NCBI GenBank assembly: GCA_049282265.1
Contig: JBAPTR010000126.1
Coordinates: 39,642 to 103,641, forward strand
Direction of reading: 5' to 3'
DNA from: CAYUCJ01 sp049282265
Lineage (GTDB): Bacteria > Desulfobacterota > DSM-4660 > Desulfatiglandales > Desulfatiglandaceae
Length of the DNA stretch: 64,000 nucleotides
A program made the position numbers and the translations under genes. How positions within the stretch are numbered: position 1 is the stretch's first letter; the number at the start of each line of letters is the position of its first letter. Positions 9,102 through 17,558 of the stretch are shown here, in pieces. The notes beneath the pieces are model-generated. The model searched no databases. It had not been told where the DNA came from and worked only from the letters and a program-made list of their open reading frames with translations.

Positions 9102-9983
9102 TTATCGGAGAATCAGCACGGATGATTCACTCCCCTTGATCAATTTCCCAACTTTTCCCTTCGGGAATACCTTTTCAAGCATGGACTTTTTCCCCATCCA
9201 CAACGCCATGAGTCCCCATTTGGCTTCTTGTGAGATGAAAGCATCCAGAGATGCCAGTTCGACAATCTCTATCCACGGTTCAATATCCCGTGCCGTATAA
9301 TATTTCAGGATGGCCTCCATCTTCTGTTCGACCTCGCCCTTGAGTTCCTTCCCTTCGGTTAATCCGACGATTTCGAGTTTGGCCTTGTGAAGGGTCACCA
9401 GTTGATTGATCATCTCGAGCGATTGTTGGCTCACCAGGTCATGGTCCAGGCAGCAGACGATTTTGTCCACCTTCTTTTTTTTCTTGGCCACAAGGACCGA
9501 ACAGGTGGCGTCATTGACGACCTTTTGTGGGATCCCACTCAGTCCTTCCCATTCACATCCGTGCGAATTGTCACAACCCAGGACAATCAGGTCTATTTCC
9601 TCTTCCTGCGCTTCTGCTAAAATTCCTTTGACCGGATTGCCCAGCCTTATCCGTACCTTCAGCTCTTTTCTGGCACTCTTGGCCACATACAGCTCATCCC
9701 AGACCCCTTTCTTTCTCTCAATGAGTTCATAGCCGAACTCACGCTGAATATAAGGGCACTCATCCTCCTTGAAATACTTCAGAAACGTCTCCCGATAGCT
9801 ACTGATCGCTCCGGGCAACGGGTGGCTTTCCGTCCAGTCCCGGGAGGCTGCTCCCGCTGGCGACATTCTTGTATGTACCCCAAGGAGTGTGACATTTGCC
9901 CAGGTATTCGCAGCCAGCCTGGCCACTTCGCTCACTGCGTGAGCGCTATAGGGGTTTTGATCAACGGCAACAAGGATTCGCAT
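9102..9983 (-). CDS. Universal stress protein (tandem UspA domains)
   Basis: A 293-residue cytoplasmic protein. The N-terminal half is a UspA fold: MRILVAVDQNPYSAHAV at the start and a DLIVLGCDNSHG...ATCSVLVAK segment around residues 130-170 resembling the nucleotide-binding G-x-S/T region, although the usual G(9x)G(S/T) is degenerate. The C-terminal half is a second, more divergent Usp-like domain ending in SSVLILR. It is the last gene of the minus-strand cluster, 26 bases after another Usp-like gene. Such proteins usually act as ATP-binding stress modulators. The role here is inferred from its position behind a response regulator and a PEP-synthase-like gene. Confidence 0.75.
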   Translation of the reverse strand: MRILVAVDQNPYSAHAVSEVARLAANTWANVTLLGVHTRMSPAGAASRDWTESHPLPGAISSYRETFLKYFKEDECPYIQREFGYELIERKKGVWDELYVAKSARKELKVRIRLGNPVKGILAEAQEEEIDLIVLGCDNSHGCEWEGLSGIPQKVVNDATCSVLVAKKKKKVDKIVCCLDHDLVSQQSLEMINQLVTLHKAKLEIVGLTEGKELKGEVEQKMEAILKYYTARDIEPWIEIVELASLDAFISQEAKWGLMALWMGKKSMLEKVFPKGKVGKLIKGSESSVLILR

Positions 9984-10009
9984 CTATGCCTCCATCATCT
10001 GAAATTGTA

Positions 10010-10846
10010 CTACTGCCAGCACAGGAGAACTGCTGAAGGGACTCGGCTCAATACCTCCAGCATGGGGCTCTTTCTCGCCATCTGCCGCGGGACACATGAT
10101 GCCACCAGGCTGTATTCCTGGAGGGAGTCAGCGATTCTTGCCGGAATATCCCGTATTGTTTTGACCTCCTGTGGAGACGATCCTGCTTCTACGAGCATGT
10201 TCCTGACATTCGTAAGCATTTCATCTGCATCCCCCGATGCCGGCACCTCCTTATCTTGAACATCTTTTTTGAAACTCAGCCTGCCGGGTTTTTGCAGAAT
10301 CACGCGGAGCAGGTCATATTCCAGAGTTGCCTCCTCGAACAGCTTGGAAAAGATCGGGACCAGGGTCCCCAGGTCCGTATGATCTTCTACCAGGAGAGCG
10401 ATTTTCTTCAGGCCAACCAGATTTTTTACGAGGAGAAGGGGGCAAGGCATTTTCTTATAGAGCTTTGACCTCATTCTGTTTTCAAAATGGGATGCATCAA
10501 AAGACAGGAGAATCCCTTCCACCAGGAGGTCGTAGGATTCTTCCTCCAGTTCCCGCAATATCTCGGCCTCGCGCTCACCAACCATCATCTTGGGTGAGCC
10601 AAGCGTGGGGCATGATGACCTCTCCGCGTTGATAAGCTGAGATATTTCAGCCTCGGCGGTTCCCAGCAACCCTTTTTCCCAGGTCCTCCGCACCCAACCA
10701 GTTCCGGGCGGATTGCCTTCGGAATCTGTCTCTTCTACATGAATTGTTTCAATACCCATTTTGACAACCTCTGCCATGCGGCAGACGAACCTGAGGGCAA
10801 TGCTTGACGCCAGGTCTGCATTTAGAGAAACAAGTGTCTTGATCAT
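10010..10846 (-). CDS. Divergent universal stress-like protein
   Basis: A 278-residue protein with two alpha/beta Usp-like halves. It begins MIKTLVSLNADLASSIALRF, has a segment SYDLLVEGILLSF...MPCPLLLVKN that aligns in position with the Usp signature, and ends VPSAVLLCWQ like the terminal strand of Usp proteins. The ATP-binding glycines are largely missing, so it may not bind nucleotide. It lies 11 bases after the response regulator gene and 26 before the next Usp gene, within one operon. Confidence 0.6.
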   Translation of the reverse strand: MIKTLVSLNADLASSIALRFVCRMAEVVKMGIETIHVEETDSEGNPPGTGWVRRTWEKGLLGTAEAEISQLINAERSSCPTLGSPKMMVGEREAEILRELEEESYDLLVEGILLSFDASHFENRMRSKLYKKMPCPLLLVKNLVGLKKIALLVEDHTDLGTLVPIFSKLFEEATLEYDLLRVILQKPGRLSFKKDVQDKEVPASGDADEMLTNVRNMLVEAGSSPQEVKTIRDIPARIADSLQEYSLVASCVPRQMARKSPMLEVLSRVPSAVLLCWQ

Positions 10847-10857
10847 AAGCTCCTACC

Positions 10858-11244
10858 TTATTTATCTTGTATTTTCTTTTCGGCCTTTCTTACGGTATCA
10901 AGGATTTCCCCAAGTTTGAAGGGCTTTGCAAGGAAGTCAAAAACACCTTTTTGAAAGGATTCCTTGGCTGTTTCCATGGTGGCAAATCCTGTTATGACGA
11001 CGATTTCGGTGGCAGGAGAGTGCTGCTTCACCTGGGTTAAAAACTGCATACCGTCAATACCTTCCATTTTTAGATCGGTGATGACGATGTCAAAATCCTT
11101 CTCATTGACCCGGTTCGACGCTTCCGCACTTCGAGTAAATGTCTCTACCTCATAACCTGCTTTTTCGAGCGCCGGCTTCAATCTCTTGAGAACAATGGTT
11201 TCGTCATCCAGGATTAATATGCTCGTTTTTTGACCGGTGTTCAT
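10858..11244 (-). CDS. Single-domain response regulator (CheY-like receiver)
   Basis: A 128-residue stand-alone receiver domain: acidic pocket in ILILDDE, phospho-acceptor aspartate in IVITDLKM, the conserved Thr in VITGFA and Lys in LAKPF. No output domain follows, so it probably relays phosphate or binds a protein partner. Its ATG overlaps the stop codon of the PEP-synthase-like gene (ATGA at 11241-11244), which implies translational coupling. It is clearly paralogous to the receiver at 21325-21732 (shared KRLKPAL and FDFLAKPFK). The likely cognate kinase is the one at 15754-17178. Confidence 0.9.
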   Translation of the reverse strand: MNTGQKTSILILDDETIVLKRLKPALEKAGYEVETFTRSAEASNRVNEKDFDIVITDLKMEGIDGMQFLTQVKQHSPATEIVVITGFATMETAKESFQKGVFDFLAKPFKLGEILDTVRKAEKKIQDK

Positions 11245-13904
11245 GCTGTCCCCTCCAATTGATTCGCACTACCATTTGTCTGCGTCAGGCGATCAAATTC
11301 TTCCACAAAGCGTCCAATCTGTTGGTCATTATCCATTTGTACATCAAGTTGCCGGGTAAATGCAACCAGTTGCCCGATGATATGTATCTTCTTTTTCATG
11401 GCTTCCGGAGCCAGTTTTTTGATCCGCCCTACCAGAAGGTCGCCGCGCAGGTCCACTCGAAAGTCCCTTTTTCCCAGTACTTCGGCAATAAACTTCACCC
11501 TTCTGGACCTTCTTGTCTGATCTGTTACGCCACCGAGAAAACGAAAATAGGCATAATTGTCATGGATATTTTCACTGATATACGCATCAATCATATTGAA
11601 ATGGTAGCCGAGGCGCAAGTTTATATTTGCGTATGTTTTTGAGATAATGGCGAGGTTTTGACCAATAGATTTCGGATTGGCAATATCTGAGGAAAATGTC
11701 TTCGTAAGGCTGGACATGAAGCTGCCGAAATCCACGGACATGGGTTCAGAACTCCAGAATCCCGGCATATTCAATCCGGACAGAAAGGCCCGCATTGGTA
11801 CCGAGGCGACCTGCTCCACCTGTACATTTTCAGGATCGGTTTCTTCCGAAAACCCGCCTCCAATATCAATCATGACCAGATCCAGAGGGATAGCGGATTG
11901 CAGCTTCCTTCCGGGGGCATCAGGATCACGGTGACGATAATAATTGAGGTCAATGAGTTCTTCCACTGCCTTTTCGTGAATGAAGCGTGTGATGTCATGA
12001 AACGTCCTGCAGGCCTGTGGAACAAAATTCCCATCTAGGGGGTCCAGCAGGTTCAAAGGCGAAATTTTCTTCAAGACCCGACGGAGAAGACGGTATTCAT
12101 AGGTCTCTGCGAAGGCATCTTCGGTAAAGCTATAGTAAAGCAGTTCTTTTATGATTCCCGCGTATACAACGTTATCTTCCGCGTCCAGGGTGATGAGTTG
12201 ACCCGGCTTGAGGCGCTCGGTCGCTATCCCCGTATTTACAATGGCAGGGACTTTGAATTCCCTCGCAATGGTGGCCATGTGCCCGGTCGAGGTCCCTATA
12301 TCCGTTATAATCCCGTTCGCTTTTCTCACGACTCTTGCAAACCTGGGTGACGTTTGCCTGGCAACGAGAATGGCCCCTTGGGGAAATCTGTCCAGGTCTT
12401 TGTCATCCTTGACCATGAATACCTTGCCGGCGCCGATGCCATTCTGGGCGATAACCCCTTTGTGAGCGAAGATGACCGGGTGTCCTGCTACTACCGAAGA
12501 GATGTCCTCGACCATTCGCTGAAAACCGCCTCTGATATTGAGCTGCCTCGCCTGGAGAATAATGAGTCTTCCCTTTCGATCAAAGGCCCATTCAATATCC
12601 TGGGCTTTCATAGAATATCTTTCGATCAGTAAACCAGCCTCTGCAATTTGTTTGATTTCAATGTCTGAAAGGCACGGCCTGGTCTGCAAATCGTGTGGAA
12701 CAGGTTGCATTTCACAGCCGCCCCCTTCCTTTGGCGCAAGACTTTCTGTCTTCCGCACGACATCCAGCGCTGATATTTCATAGGGGGGTTCCCTGGAGAC
12801 CGTGTATTGATCAGCTCTTACCTTGCCGGACAGCACAGGAGCGCCAAGCCCCCAGGTTGCAGTGAGCAGCAGGACATCACGTTCCGGGTGGATCGGATCC
12901 AGAGTATAGAGGACACCGCTCTTGGTGGCGTCTATCATCACTTGAATGGCGACCGCCATGGCTATTTCCTGTTCCAGAAATCCTTTTTCCTGCCTGTATT
13001 GCATGGCTGAAGGGGAATAGGTGCTTGCAAGGACCTTTTTGTAAGAGTCCAAAGCATTTTCCTGAGGTTCGTTGAGCAGACTCAAATACTGCCCGGCGAA
13101 AGTATACTCGGTATCTTCACCCAGGGCACTGCTGCGAATGGCCAGATAGAGATGCTTGTCACCGGCGAGTTCCTGTATATGCAACAAGCCGCTTTCGATG
13201 GCTTTTCTGACCTTCTGCGGCACGGTTGCGGAAAGGACGAGAGATTGAATATTGGCTGAGGCATCTTCGGTGGAAATTTCTTTTTCTGACCATGCCTTTG
13301 CTATCTCCCCTATTTTTTCATCGAGATTATTATGTTGGAGAAAAGATTGATAGGCCCGTGTGGTGACGGCGAAACCATCCGGAGTTTCAAGATCAAGGTG
13401 GTTTTTCAATTCGGCCACATTGGCGTTTTTTCCTCCTACCACATCTGCAAAGTCACGGGTTATCAGTTCGTAACGCATGATATAATCGGTTTGAGGAATC
13501 ACAAGCCTGCCGGCGAGCTCCTCTTCTATTTCGCTGTTTATCTTCCTGAATGCGTCGTTCAGCTGCAGGTATTTTTTTGGAGCGAGGCCGTGCAGGTTGT
13601 AGATGAGCTTAGAGACCAGGTCAGCCATGCCTTGGCAGGTTGATAGGATATATTGCCGGTCGAAGATGTAATCCCCTCCCAGCTTGTCACCCATATCCGC
13701 CATCAACTCCAGCACCTGGTTATTGATGTCCAGAACCTTCCGGAATTTTGAAAATAGGGCCGTGAAGGGAAGCTTTTTCCCTGTTCCCCGGCCATGGCCG
13801 AGGAACTCCATGACCCAGTCTCGAAATCGTCTTATCATCCCATGCCTTGATCTCGAACAAACTATCTCATTTATGGATGGACACGAGTCAAGGTCCCGAC
13901 TCAC
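11241..13904 (-). CDS. PEP/pyruvate-binding domain protein (PEP-synthase-like, lacks the usual C-terminal barrel)
   Basis: An 887-residue protein. After a ~140-residue N-terminal extension comes a PPDK_N ATP-grasp-like domain (VVGGKNANVAELK, SSALGEDTEYTFAGQY, EWAFDRKGRLIILQARQL) and a phosphohistidine swivel domain with GTSTGHMATIARE (His542). The remaining ~300 residues do not show the PEP/pyruvate-binding TIM-barrel motifs and I cannot name them. It could transfer phosphate from ATP to His542 and on to an unknown acceptor. The GTG at 13904 is taken as start; an ATG 66 bases inside (13838) is possible. It overlaps the response regulator gene by 4 bases and follows the TIGR02186 gene by 21. 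Confidence 0.75.
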   Translation of the reverse strand: MSRDLDSCPSINEIVCSRSRHGMIRRFRDWVMEFLGHGRGTGKKLPFTALFSKFRKVLDINNQVLELMADMGDKLGGDYIFDRQYILSTCQGMADLVSKLIYNLHGLAPKKYLQLNDAFRKINSEIEEELAGRLVIPQTDYIMRYELITRDFADVVGGKNANVAELKNHLDLETPDGFAVTTRAYQSFLQHNNLDEKIGEIAKAWSEKEISTEDASANIQSLVLSATVPQKVRKAIESGLLHIQELAGDKHLYLAIRSSALGEDTEYTFAGQYLSLLNEPQENALDSYKKVLASTYSPSAMQYRQEKGFLEQEIAMAVAIQVMIDATKSGVLYTLDPIHPERDVLLLTATWGLGAPVLSGKVRADQYTVSREPPYEISALDVVRKTESLAPKEGGGCEMQPVPHDLQTRPCLSDIEIKQIAEAGLLIERYSMKAQDIEWAFDRKGRLIILQARQLNIRGGFQRMVEDISSVVAGHPVIFAHKGVIAQNGIGAGKVFMVKDDKDLDRFPQGAILVARQTSPRFARVVRKANGIITDIGTSTGHMATIAREFKVPAIVNTGIATERLKPGQLITLDAEDNVVYAGIIKELLYYSFTEDAFAETYEYRLLRRVLKKISPLNLLDPLDGNFVPQACRTFHDITRFIHEKAVEELIDLNYYRHRDPDAPGRKLQSAIPLDLVMIDIGGGFSEETDPENVQVEQVASVPMRAFLSGLNMPGFWSSEPMSVDFGSFMSSLTKTFSSDIANPKSIGQNLAIISKTYANINLRLGYHFNMIDAYISENIHDNYAYFRFLGGVTDQTRRSRRVKFIAEVLGKRDFRVDLRGDLLVGRIKKLAPEAMKKKIHIIGQLVAFTRQLDVQMDNDQQIGRFVEEFDRLTQTNGSANQLEGTA

Positions 13905-13925
13905 GGCTCCCTATCCATGGCTCCC

Positions 13926-14714
13926 TCAGTGTCCCCCCTTGCCACCCTTGAAGACCAGGCCGGTCACCAAACCGGCGATAATGGCCACCAGCACGGCCAG
14001 GACACCGTAAAGGGTCCCGTGATGAAAGGCTAGAAAGGAGAGGGTGGCTGGAAAGCCGGTTTCTTCTGCAATAATGTGCTCCTCTGCGCTCGTCACAACT
14101 GATCCATTCTTAATAGCGAAAACTTGTGCCTTATAGGACCCTTTAGGCATACCTGATGGAATGGACATGGTAGCCGTAAAGGTTTTCGTGGAACCATGTG
14201 TCTCCCCGTATCGAACCTTGTTTTTCTGAATTTCGTAACGCCCTGCACTCTCTTTGAGTTTTCGAAATTCCTTGAAGAGTTTTTGCTTGTCTTCCGAAGC
14301 GGGAATAATCTTCGCCTGCTTTTCAAGGGCTCCGAAGCCAAGGCCGATCTTCCGCCACTCATCACTATCGTTTTTCAAGGATTTTTCAAGGGCATTAGAG
14401 GGAAAAAGCAGAAAAACGGAGGGGATGTTCTGAAACTCAACGGCACCCATGTTCATCCACAGAAAGCCCAATGCACGGCCTTTCTTTTTCAGCTTTGTAT
14501 TTTCGAATGGACCCATCAGCCTGATGAGCACTTCAGAATTTGCCGGAACGTTGCCTGTCACGGAAATCCTGGCTCCATTGAATGTTGCACCTATAAAGAT
14601 ATGATTGGGTTTCAATTTCATCTGCATCGGTAGTGCGGCCATGGGAGAGTCCGGGCACCATCCTGCACTACAGATCAAGAATACGACAATGACAGGGAAA
14701 AGTTTTTTCAACAC
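13926..14714 (-). CDS. TIGR02186-family protein (single C-terminal membrane anchor)
   Basis: A 262-residue protein with an N-terminal signal-like segment (about 1-27), a periplasmic beta-rich region beginning KPNHIFIGATFNGARISVTG, and one C-terminal transmembrane helix (LYGVLAVLVAIIAGLVTGLVF) before a Gly/Lys-rich end. This matches the uncharacterised TIGR02186/PF09608 family, often found next to TauE/SafE exporters as it is here. The GTG start at 14714 lies 7 bases after AGGAGGG, which is itself within the last codons of the exporter gene, so translation is probably coupled. The function is unknown; association with export of a sulfur oxyanion is inferred from the neighbour. Confidence 0.7.
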   Translation of the reverse strand: MLKKLFPVIVVFLICSAGWCPDSPMAALPMQMKLKPNHIFIGATFNGARISVTGNVPANSEVLIRLMGPFENTKLKKKGRALGFLWMNMGAVEFQNIPSVFLLFPSNALEKSLKNDSDEWRKIGLGFGALEKQAKIIPASEDKQKLFKEFRKLKESAGRYEIQKNKVRYGETHGSTKTFTATMSIPSGMPKGSYKAQVFAIKNGSVVTSAEEHIIAEETGFPATLSFLAFHHGTLYGVLAVLVAIIAGLVTGLVFKGGKGGH

Positions 14715-14715
14715 G

Positions 14716-15645
14716 TTAATGCCCTCCTATATATGCTAACAGAACGCTTGGTTCGAGCAAGAGGCCCAGTAACATCTTGACCATGACAATGAGAACAAGG
14801 GAGGCAAGGATGATTTTCAGTTGGTCTCCTTTCAGTCTTTTACTTATTTTGGCTCCGAATTGGGCCCCCAGGGAAGATCCTATGAGAAGTATGAGGGCCA
14901 GGACAAAATCTACGGTGTGATTGCTGTGAGCCTGCATAATGGTCACATTTATACAGGTGAATAATATCTGAAAAAGGCTGGTCCCGACAACCACATGCAT
15001 GGGCATTCTCAAGAGATACACCATCACCGGGACCATGATGAACCCACCGCCGACACCCATGATGGCAGCCAGGATGCCCACGAAAGTCCCCAAAATCAAG
15101 GGCATGAGGACGGAGAGTTCAACACCGGATTTCTCAAAATGGGTCTGCCAGGGGAGTTTTTTCAGCAGTCGAGCGTAGCCGGATTCCCTTTTTTGGGTCT
15201 TTTTTATTGGCCTTCGGTCCGTTTCCTTTTTTAATCCTTGGAGGCTTTCCATGAACATGTATATGCCAACAAATCCCAGCATAAGGACATAGGTTATATT
15301 TATCAGGAAACCGGCATTTCCCATTTGGCGCAGGACCTTGATAACCTGGACACCTACCGTCCCTCCTATCACTCCTCCGACGAGTAACAGGAACCCCATC
15401 TTGAAGTCCACGTTTCCAAGTCGGTAGTGTGCCAGGGTGCCGGATGTTGATGCTCCAACGATCTGGTTCGAATCGGAAGCTGCTGCCACCGTCGGTGGAA
15501 TCCCGATAGTGATTAAAAGAGGGGTCATCAGAAACCCTCCGCCAACGCCGAAGATTCCCGAAAGAAGGCCGACAAAAAGCCCCAGACCGAAGACCAAAAT
15601 GACATTTACACTATTCCCCGCTATTGGTAAGTACAGGTGCCACAT
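14716..15645 (-). CDS. TauE/SafE-family sulfite/organosulfonate exporter
   Basis: A 309-residue inner-membrane protein with two repeated halves, each starting with the signature of the family: GLLSGIFGVGGGFLMTPLLI and GILAAIMGVGGGFIMVPVMV. About eight hydrophobic segments are present. Family members export sulfite, sulfoacetate or related anions. The ATG at 15651 directly abuts AAGGAG, whereas the ATG at 15645 is spaced 6 bases from it, so 15645 is chosen. It is followed after one base by the TIGR02186 gene. The context (histidine kinase, DASS transporter on the other arm) suggests sulfur-anion homeostasis, which is an inference. Confidence 0.85.
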   Translation of the reverse strand: MWHLYLPIAGNSVNVILVFGLGLFVGLLSGIFGVGGGFLMTPLLITIGIPPTVAAASDSNQIVGASTSGTLAHYRLGNVDFKMGFLLLVGGVIGGTVGVQVIKVLRQMGNAGFLINITYVLMLGFVGIYMFMESLQGLKKETDRRPIKKTQKRESGYARLLKKLPWQTHFEKSGVELSVLMPLILGTFVGILAAIMGVGGGFIMVPVMVYLLRMPMHVVVGTSLFQILFTCINVTIMQAHSNHTVDFVLALILLIGSSLGAQFGAKISKRLKGDQLKIILASLVLIVMVKMLLGLLLEPSVLLAYIGGH

Positions 15646-15753
15646 CTTCATCTCCTTTTTTTCTTTTTTCAGCCTGAGCCTGAAATATCCGGTTTTTCAT
15701 ACACCACTCCAATCCGGCAGTTGATTCGGTGCCGGATTTTTTCCCGTGCAGCC

Positions 15754-17178
15754 TCATATTCTCCTCTGCTCCTCGTCTTCGGCTATTGGGAGATAAATGG
15801 AGAATGTGGTTCCCTTTTGCAGCTCACTCTTGACTTCAATATACCCGCCGTGATTTTTTACTATAGCATAGACAAGGGAAAGCCCGAGACCGGTGCCTCT
15901 TCCCACTTCCTTCGTGGTAAAAAAAGGGTCAAAAATATGCTCCATGTCTGATGGTCTAATCCCGCTCCCGGAATCAGATATATCCGTTCTAATGTATCCA
16001 TCGGGACCCATCCCGACATGGATGGCCAGCCATCCGCCATTGGGCATTGCCTGCATCCCGTTCGCAAGAATATTCATAAACACCTGCTCAAGGTCCTGAC
16101 GCGTGCCCTTTATTGACGGGAGGTTGCTTGGAATTTCCTTTTTAAGCTCGATTCCTGCAATCATGATCTGGTTTTGTATGAGCTTCAGTGTGCGATCGAT
16201 GACCTCGGAAATGGCCAGGGTCCTCAGAAACGGTTTTTCCGTCCTCGAAAATTCGAGAAGGTTTTTTACCACCTGGCTCGCCCTGTCGGCCTGGATCAGG
16301 ACATCCTGTAACAATTCGTCCACCTCTTCATTGGCTATATCAGCACAAACGATCTGCAGTGTTTCAGCGGTCAATGAAATATTATTGAGCGGGTTGTTCA
16401 GTTCATGTGCTATACCTGAGGTGAAGGTTCCTATGGACGCCAGCTTGCGGGACTGGAGCAATTGCTCCTGCCTTGATTCCAGTTCCTGGGCCATCTTATT
16501 GAAAGCGGCAATCAGGTGTGATATTTCGTCCCCTTTTTCTGTTTGGTATGAAATAGGGGTAAAGGTATCCTTTGCCACTTCCTCTGTTGCACGTTCCACA
16601 AGGGAAAGGGGCTTCAGTATGCCGCGATTGACGAGTTGAAATACCACAGCAATCAGGATGATGAATGCGGCCAGGGAGGCAAACGGGATAATAAGGCTCC
16701 GGCCAAGAGCCTGCTGGATTCTCCTGCGTTTTATTTGGATCAGGTTTTGTGCGAAGTCCACGAGGGCCTTGCCTTTTTCCCTGATTTTTTCAATGTTGAT
16801 AGAGGCATGACCTGTCTTCACACGCAGGACGTTCTGGCCCAGGACATGTTTATAATCAGCAAGGTCCTTTTTAAATGCCATGCTTTTCTTTTTGCCAACA
16901 ACTCTGGTGATGTCCGTGTCGAGCCGCTTGCAGGCATCCTCGATCTTGAAAAAATAGAACACGTTTTCATCGAGGCTCGGGGTATCGTGATAATAAGTGT
17001 AGTTTTTTTCGTAGCGCCTAAGTTCCAGGATATCGTTCAGGAGATCGTCGAAATTCTCCATGGTAACGAGCTTTCCCCTGAGGTTCATGGTGTTTTCATA
17101 ATAAAGGCCGGTCAGTACTCCCACAAAAACGATACAGAGTACGAAAAAGATGGTTATTTTTCCCCGAATGGTTTTTAT
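15754..17178 (-). CDS. Membrane sensor histidine kinase (TM-sensor-TM-HAMP-HisKA-HATPase), possible ATA start
   Basis: About 474 residues. Predicted layout: first membrane helix KITIFFVLCIVFVGVLTG, a ~130-residue periplasmic sensor region, a second helix near SLIIPFASLAAFIILIAVV, HAMP, HisKA with FTSGIAHELNNPLNN (phospho-His), and an ATPase domain (N box MNILANGMQ, G boxes SDSGSGI and GRGTGLGL). No ATG or TTG precedes the first helix; a GTG at 17124 would cut into it and has no ribosome-binding site. AAGGAG (17186-17191) is followed 7 bases later by ATA at 17176-17178, giving M-KTIRGKITIFF, so I place the start there. It heads the minus-strand cluster and probably phosphorylates the receiver at 10858-11244. 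Confidence 0.82.
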   Translation of the reverse strand: MKTIRGKITIFFVLCIVFVGVLTGLYYENTMNLRGKLVTMENFDDLLNDILELRRYEKNYTYYHDTPSLDENVFYFFKIEDACKRLDTDITRVVGKKKSMAFKKDLADYKHVLGQNVLRVKTGHASINIEKIREKGKALVDFAQNLIQIKRRRIQQALGRSLIIPFASLAAFIILIAVVFQLVNRGILKPLSLVERATEEVAKDTFTPISYQTEKGDEISHLIAAFNKMAQELESRQEQLLQSRKLASIGTFTSGIAHELNNPLNNISLTAETLQIVCADIANEEVDELLQDVLIQADRASQVVKNLLEFSRTEKPFLRTLAISEVIDRTLKLIQNQIMIAGIELKKEIPSNLPSIKGTRQDLEQVFMNILANGMQAMPNGGWLAIHVGMGPDGYIRTDISDSGSGIRPSDMEHIFDPFFTTKEVGRGTGLGLSLVYAIVKNHGGYIEVKSELQKGTTFSIYLPIAEDEEQRRI

Positions 17179-17558
17179 TATGAAACTCCTTCCCGAGACG
17201 TTGGGGTCAAACCATTTTCCTTCAGCAAGAAAAAATGTCAGGGTAGGGCAGTTGGCCTTTTGTAAAGGGTTTGAACGCTCCGTTTGGATCCCGCCGCGCG
17301 CCAGAGTGTCTCGTTACACAACTCGCTTTGTTTATGGTATTTTTTCTGCAAAAACCGGTCAGTTTTTTGCCTTATAGCATTATTTTTCGCATTGGACTAT
17401 GAATTTTTTCAAAGACCCGGCAACCCCGCATGCGCAGAGCAAAAGTGCTGCTTTATTCTTGACTTATAGCTTCTCTTTTTCCTATGATTCATCAATTTGA
17501 CAGTGTTTCGGAATGATCCTCTATTCCGTTTTGGTGAGCCTCGAGAGGAAACTGATTG
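17179..17558. promoter_or_regulatory. Divergent intergenic region between the two arms of the sensor/transport cluster
   Basis: This 380-bp stretch separates the minus-strand kinase operon from the plus-strand transporter operon and should hold both promoters. On the plus strand TTGACT (17459-17464), an 18-bp spacer and TATGAT (17483-17488) form a good sigma-70-type promoter. I see no equally good pair for the minus strand, and no protein-coding frame that I trust. Confidence 0.5.
17459..17488 (+). promoter_or_regulatory. Sigma-70-type promoter for the DASS transporter operon
   Basis: TTGACT and TATGAT, each 5 of 6 to consensus, are separated by 18 bp. The predicted start is about 60 bases upstream of the transporter start codon. 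Confidence 0.6.
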
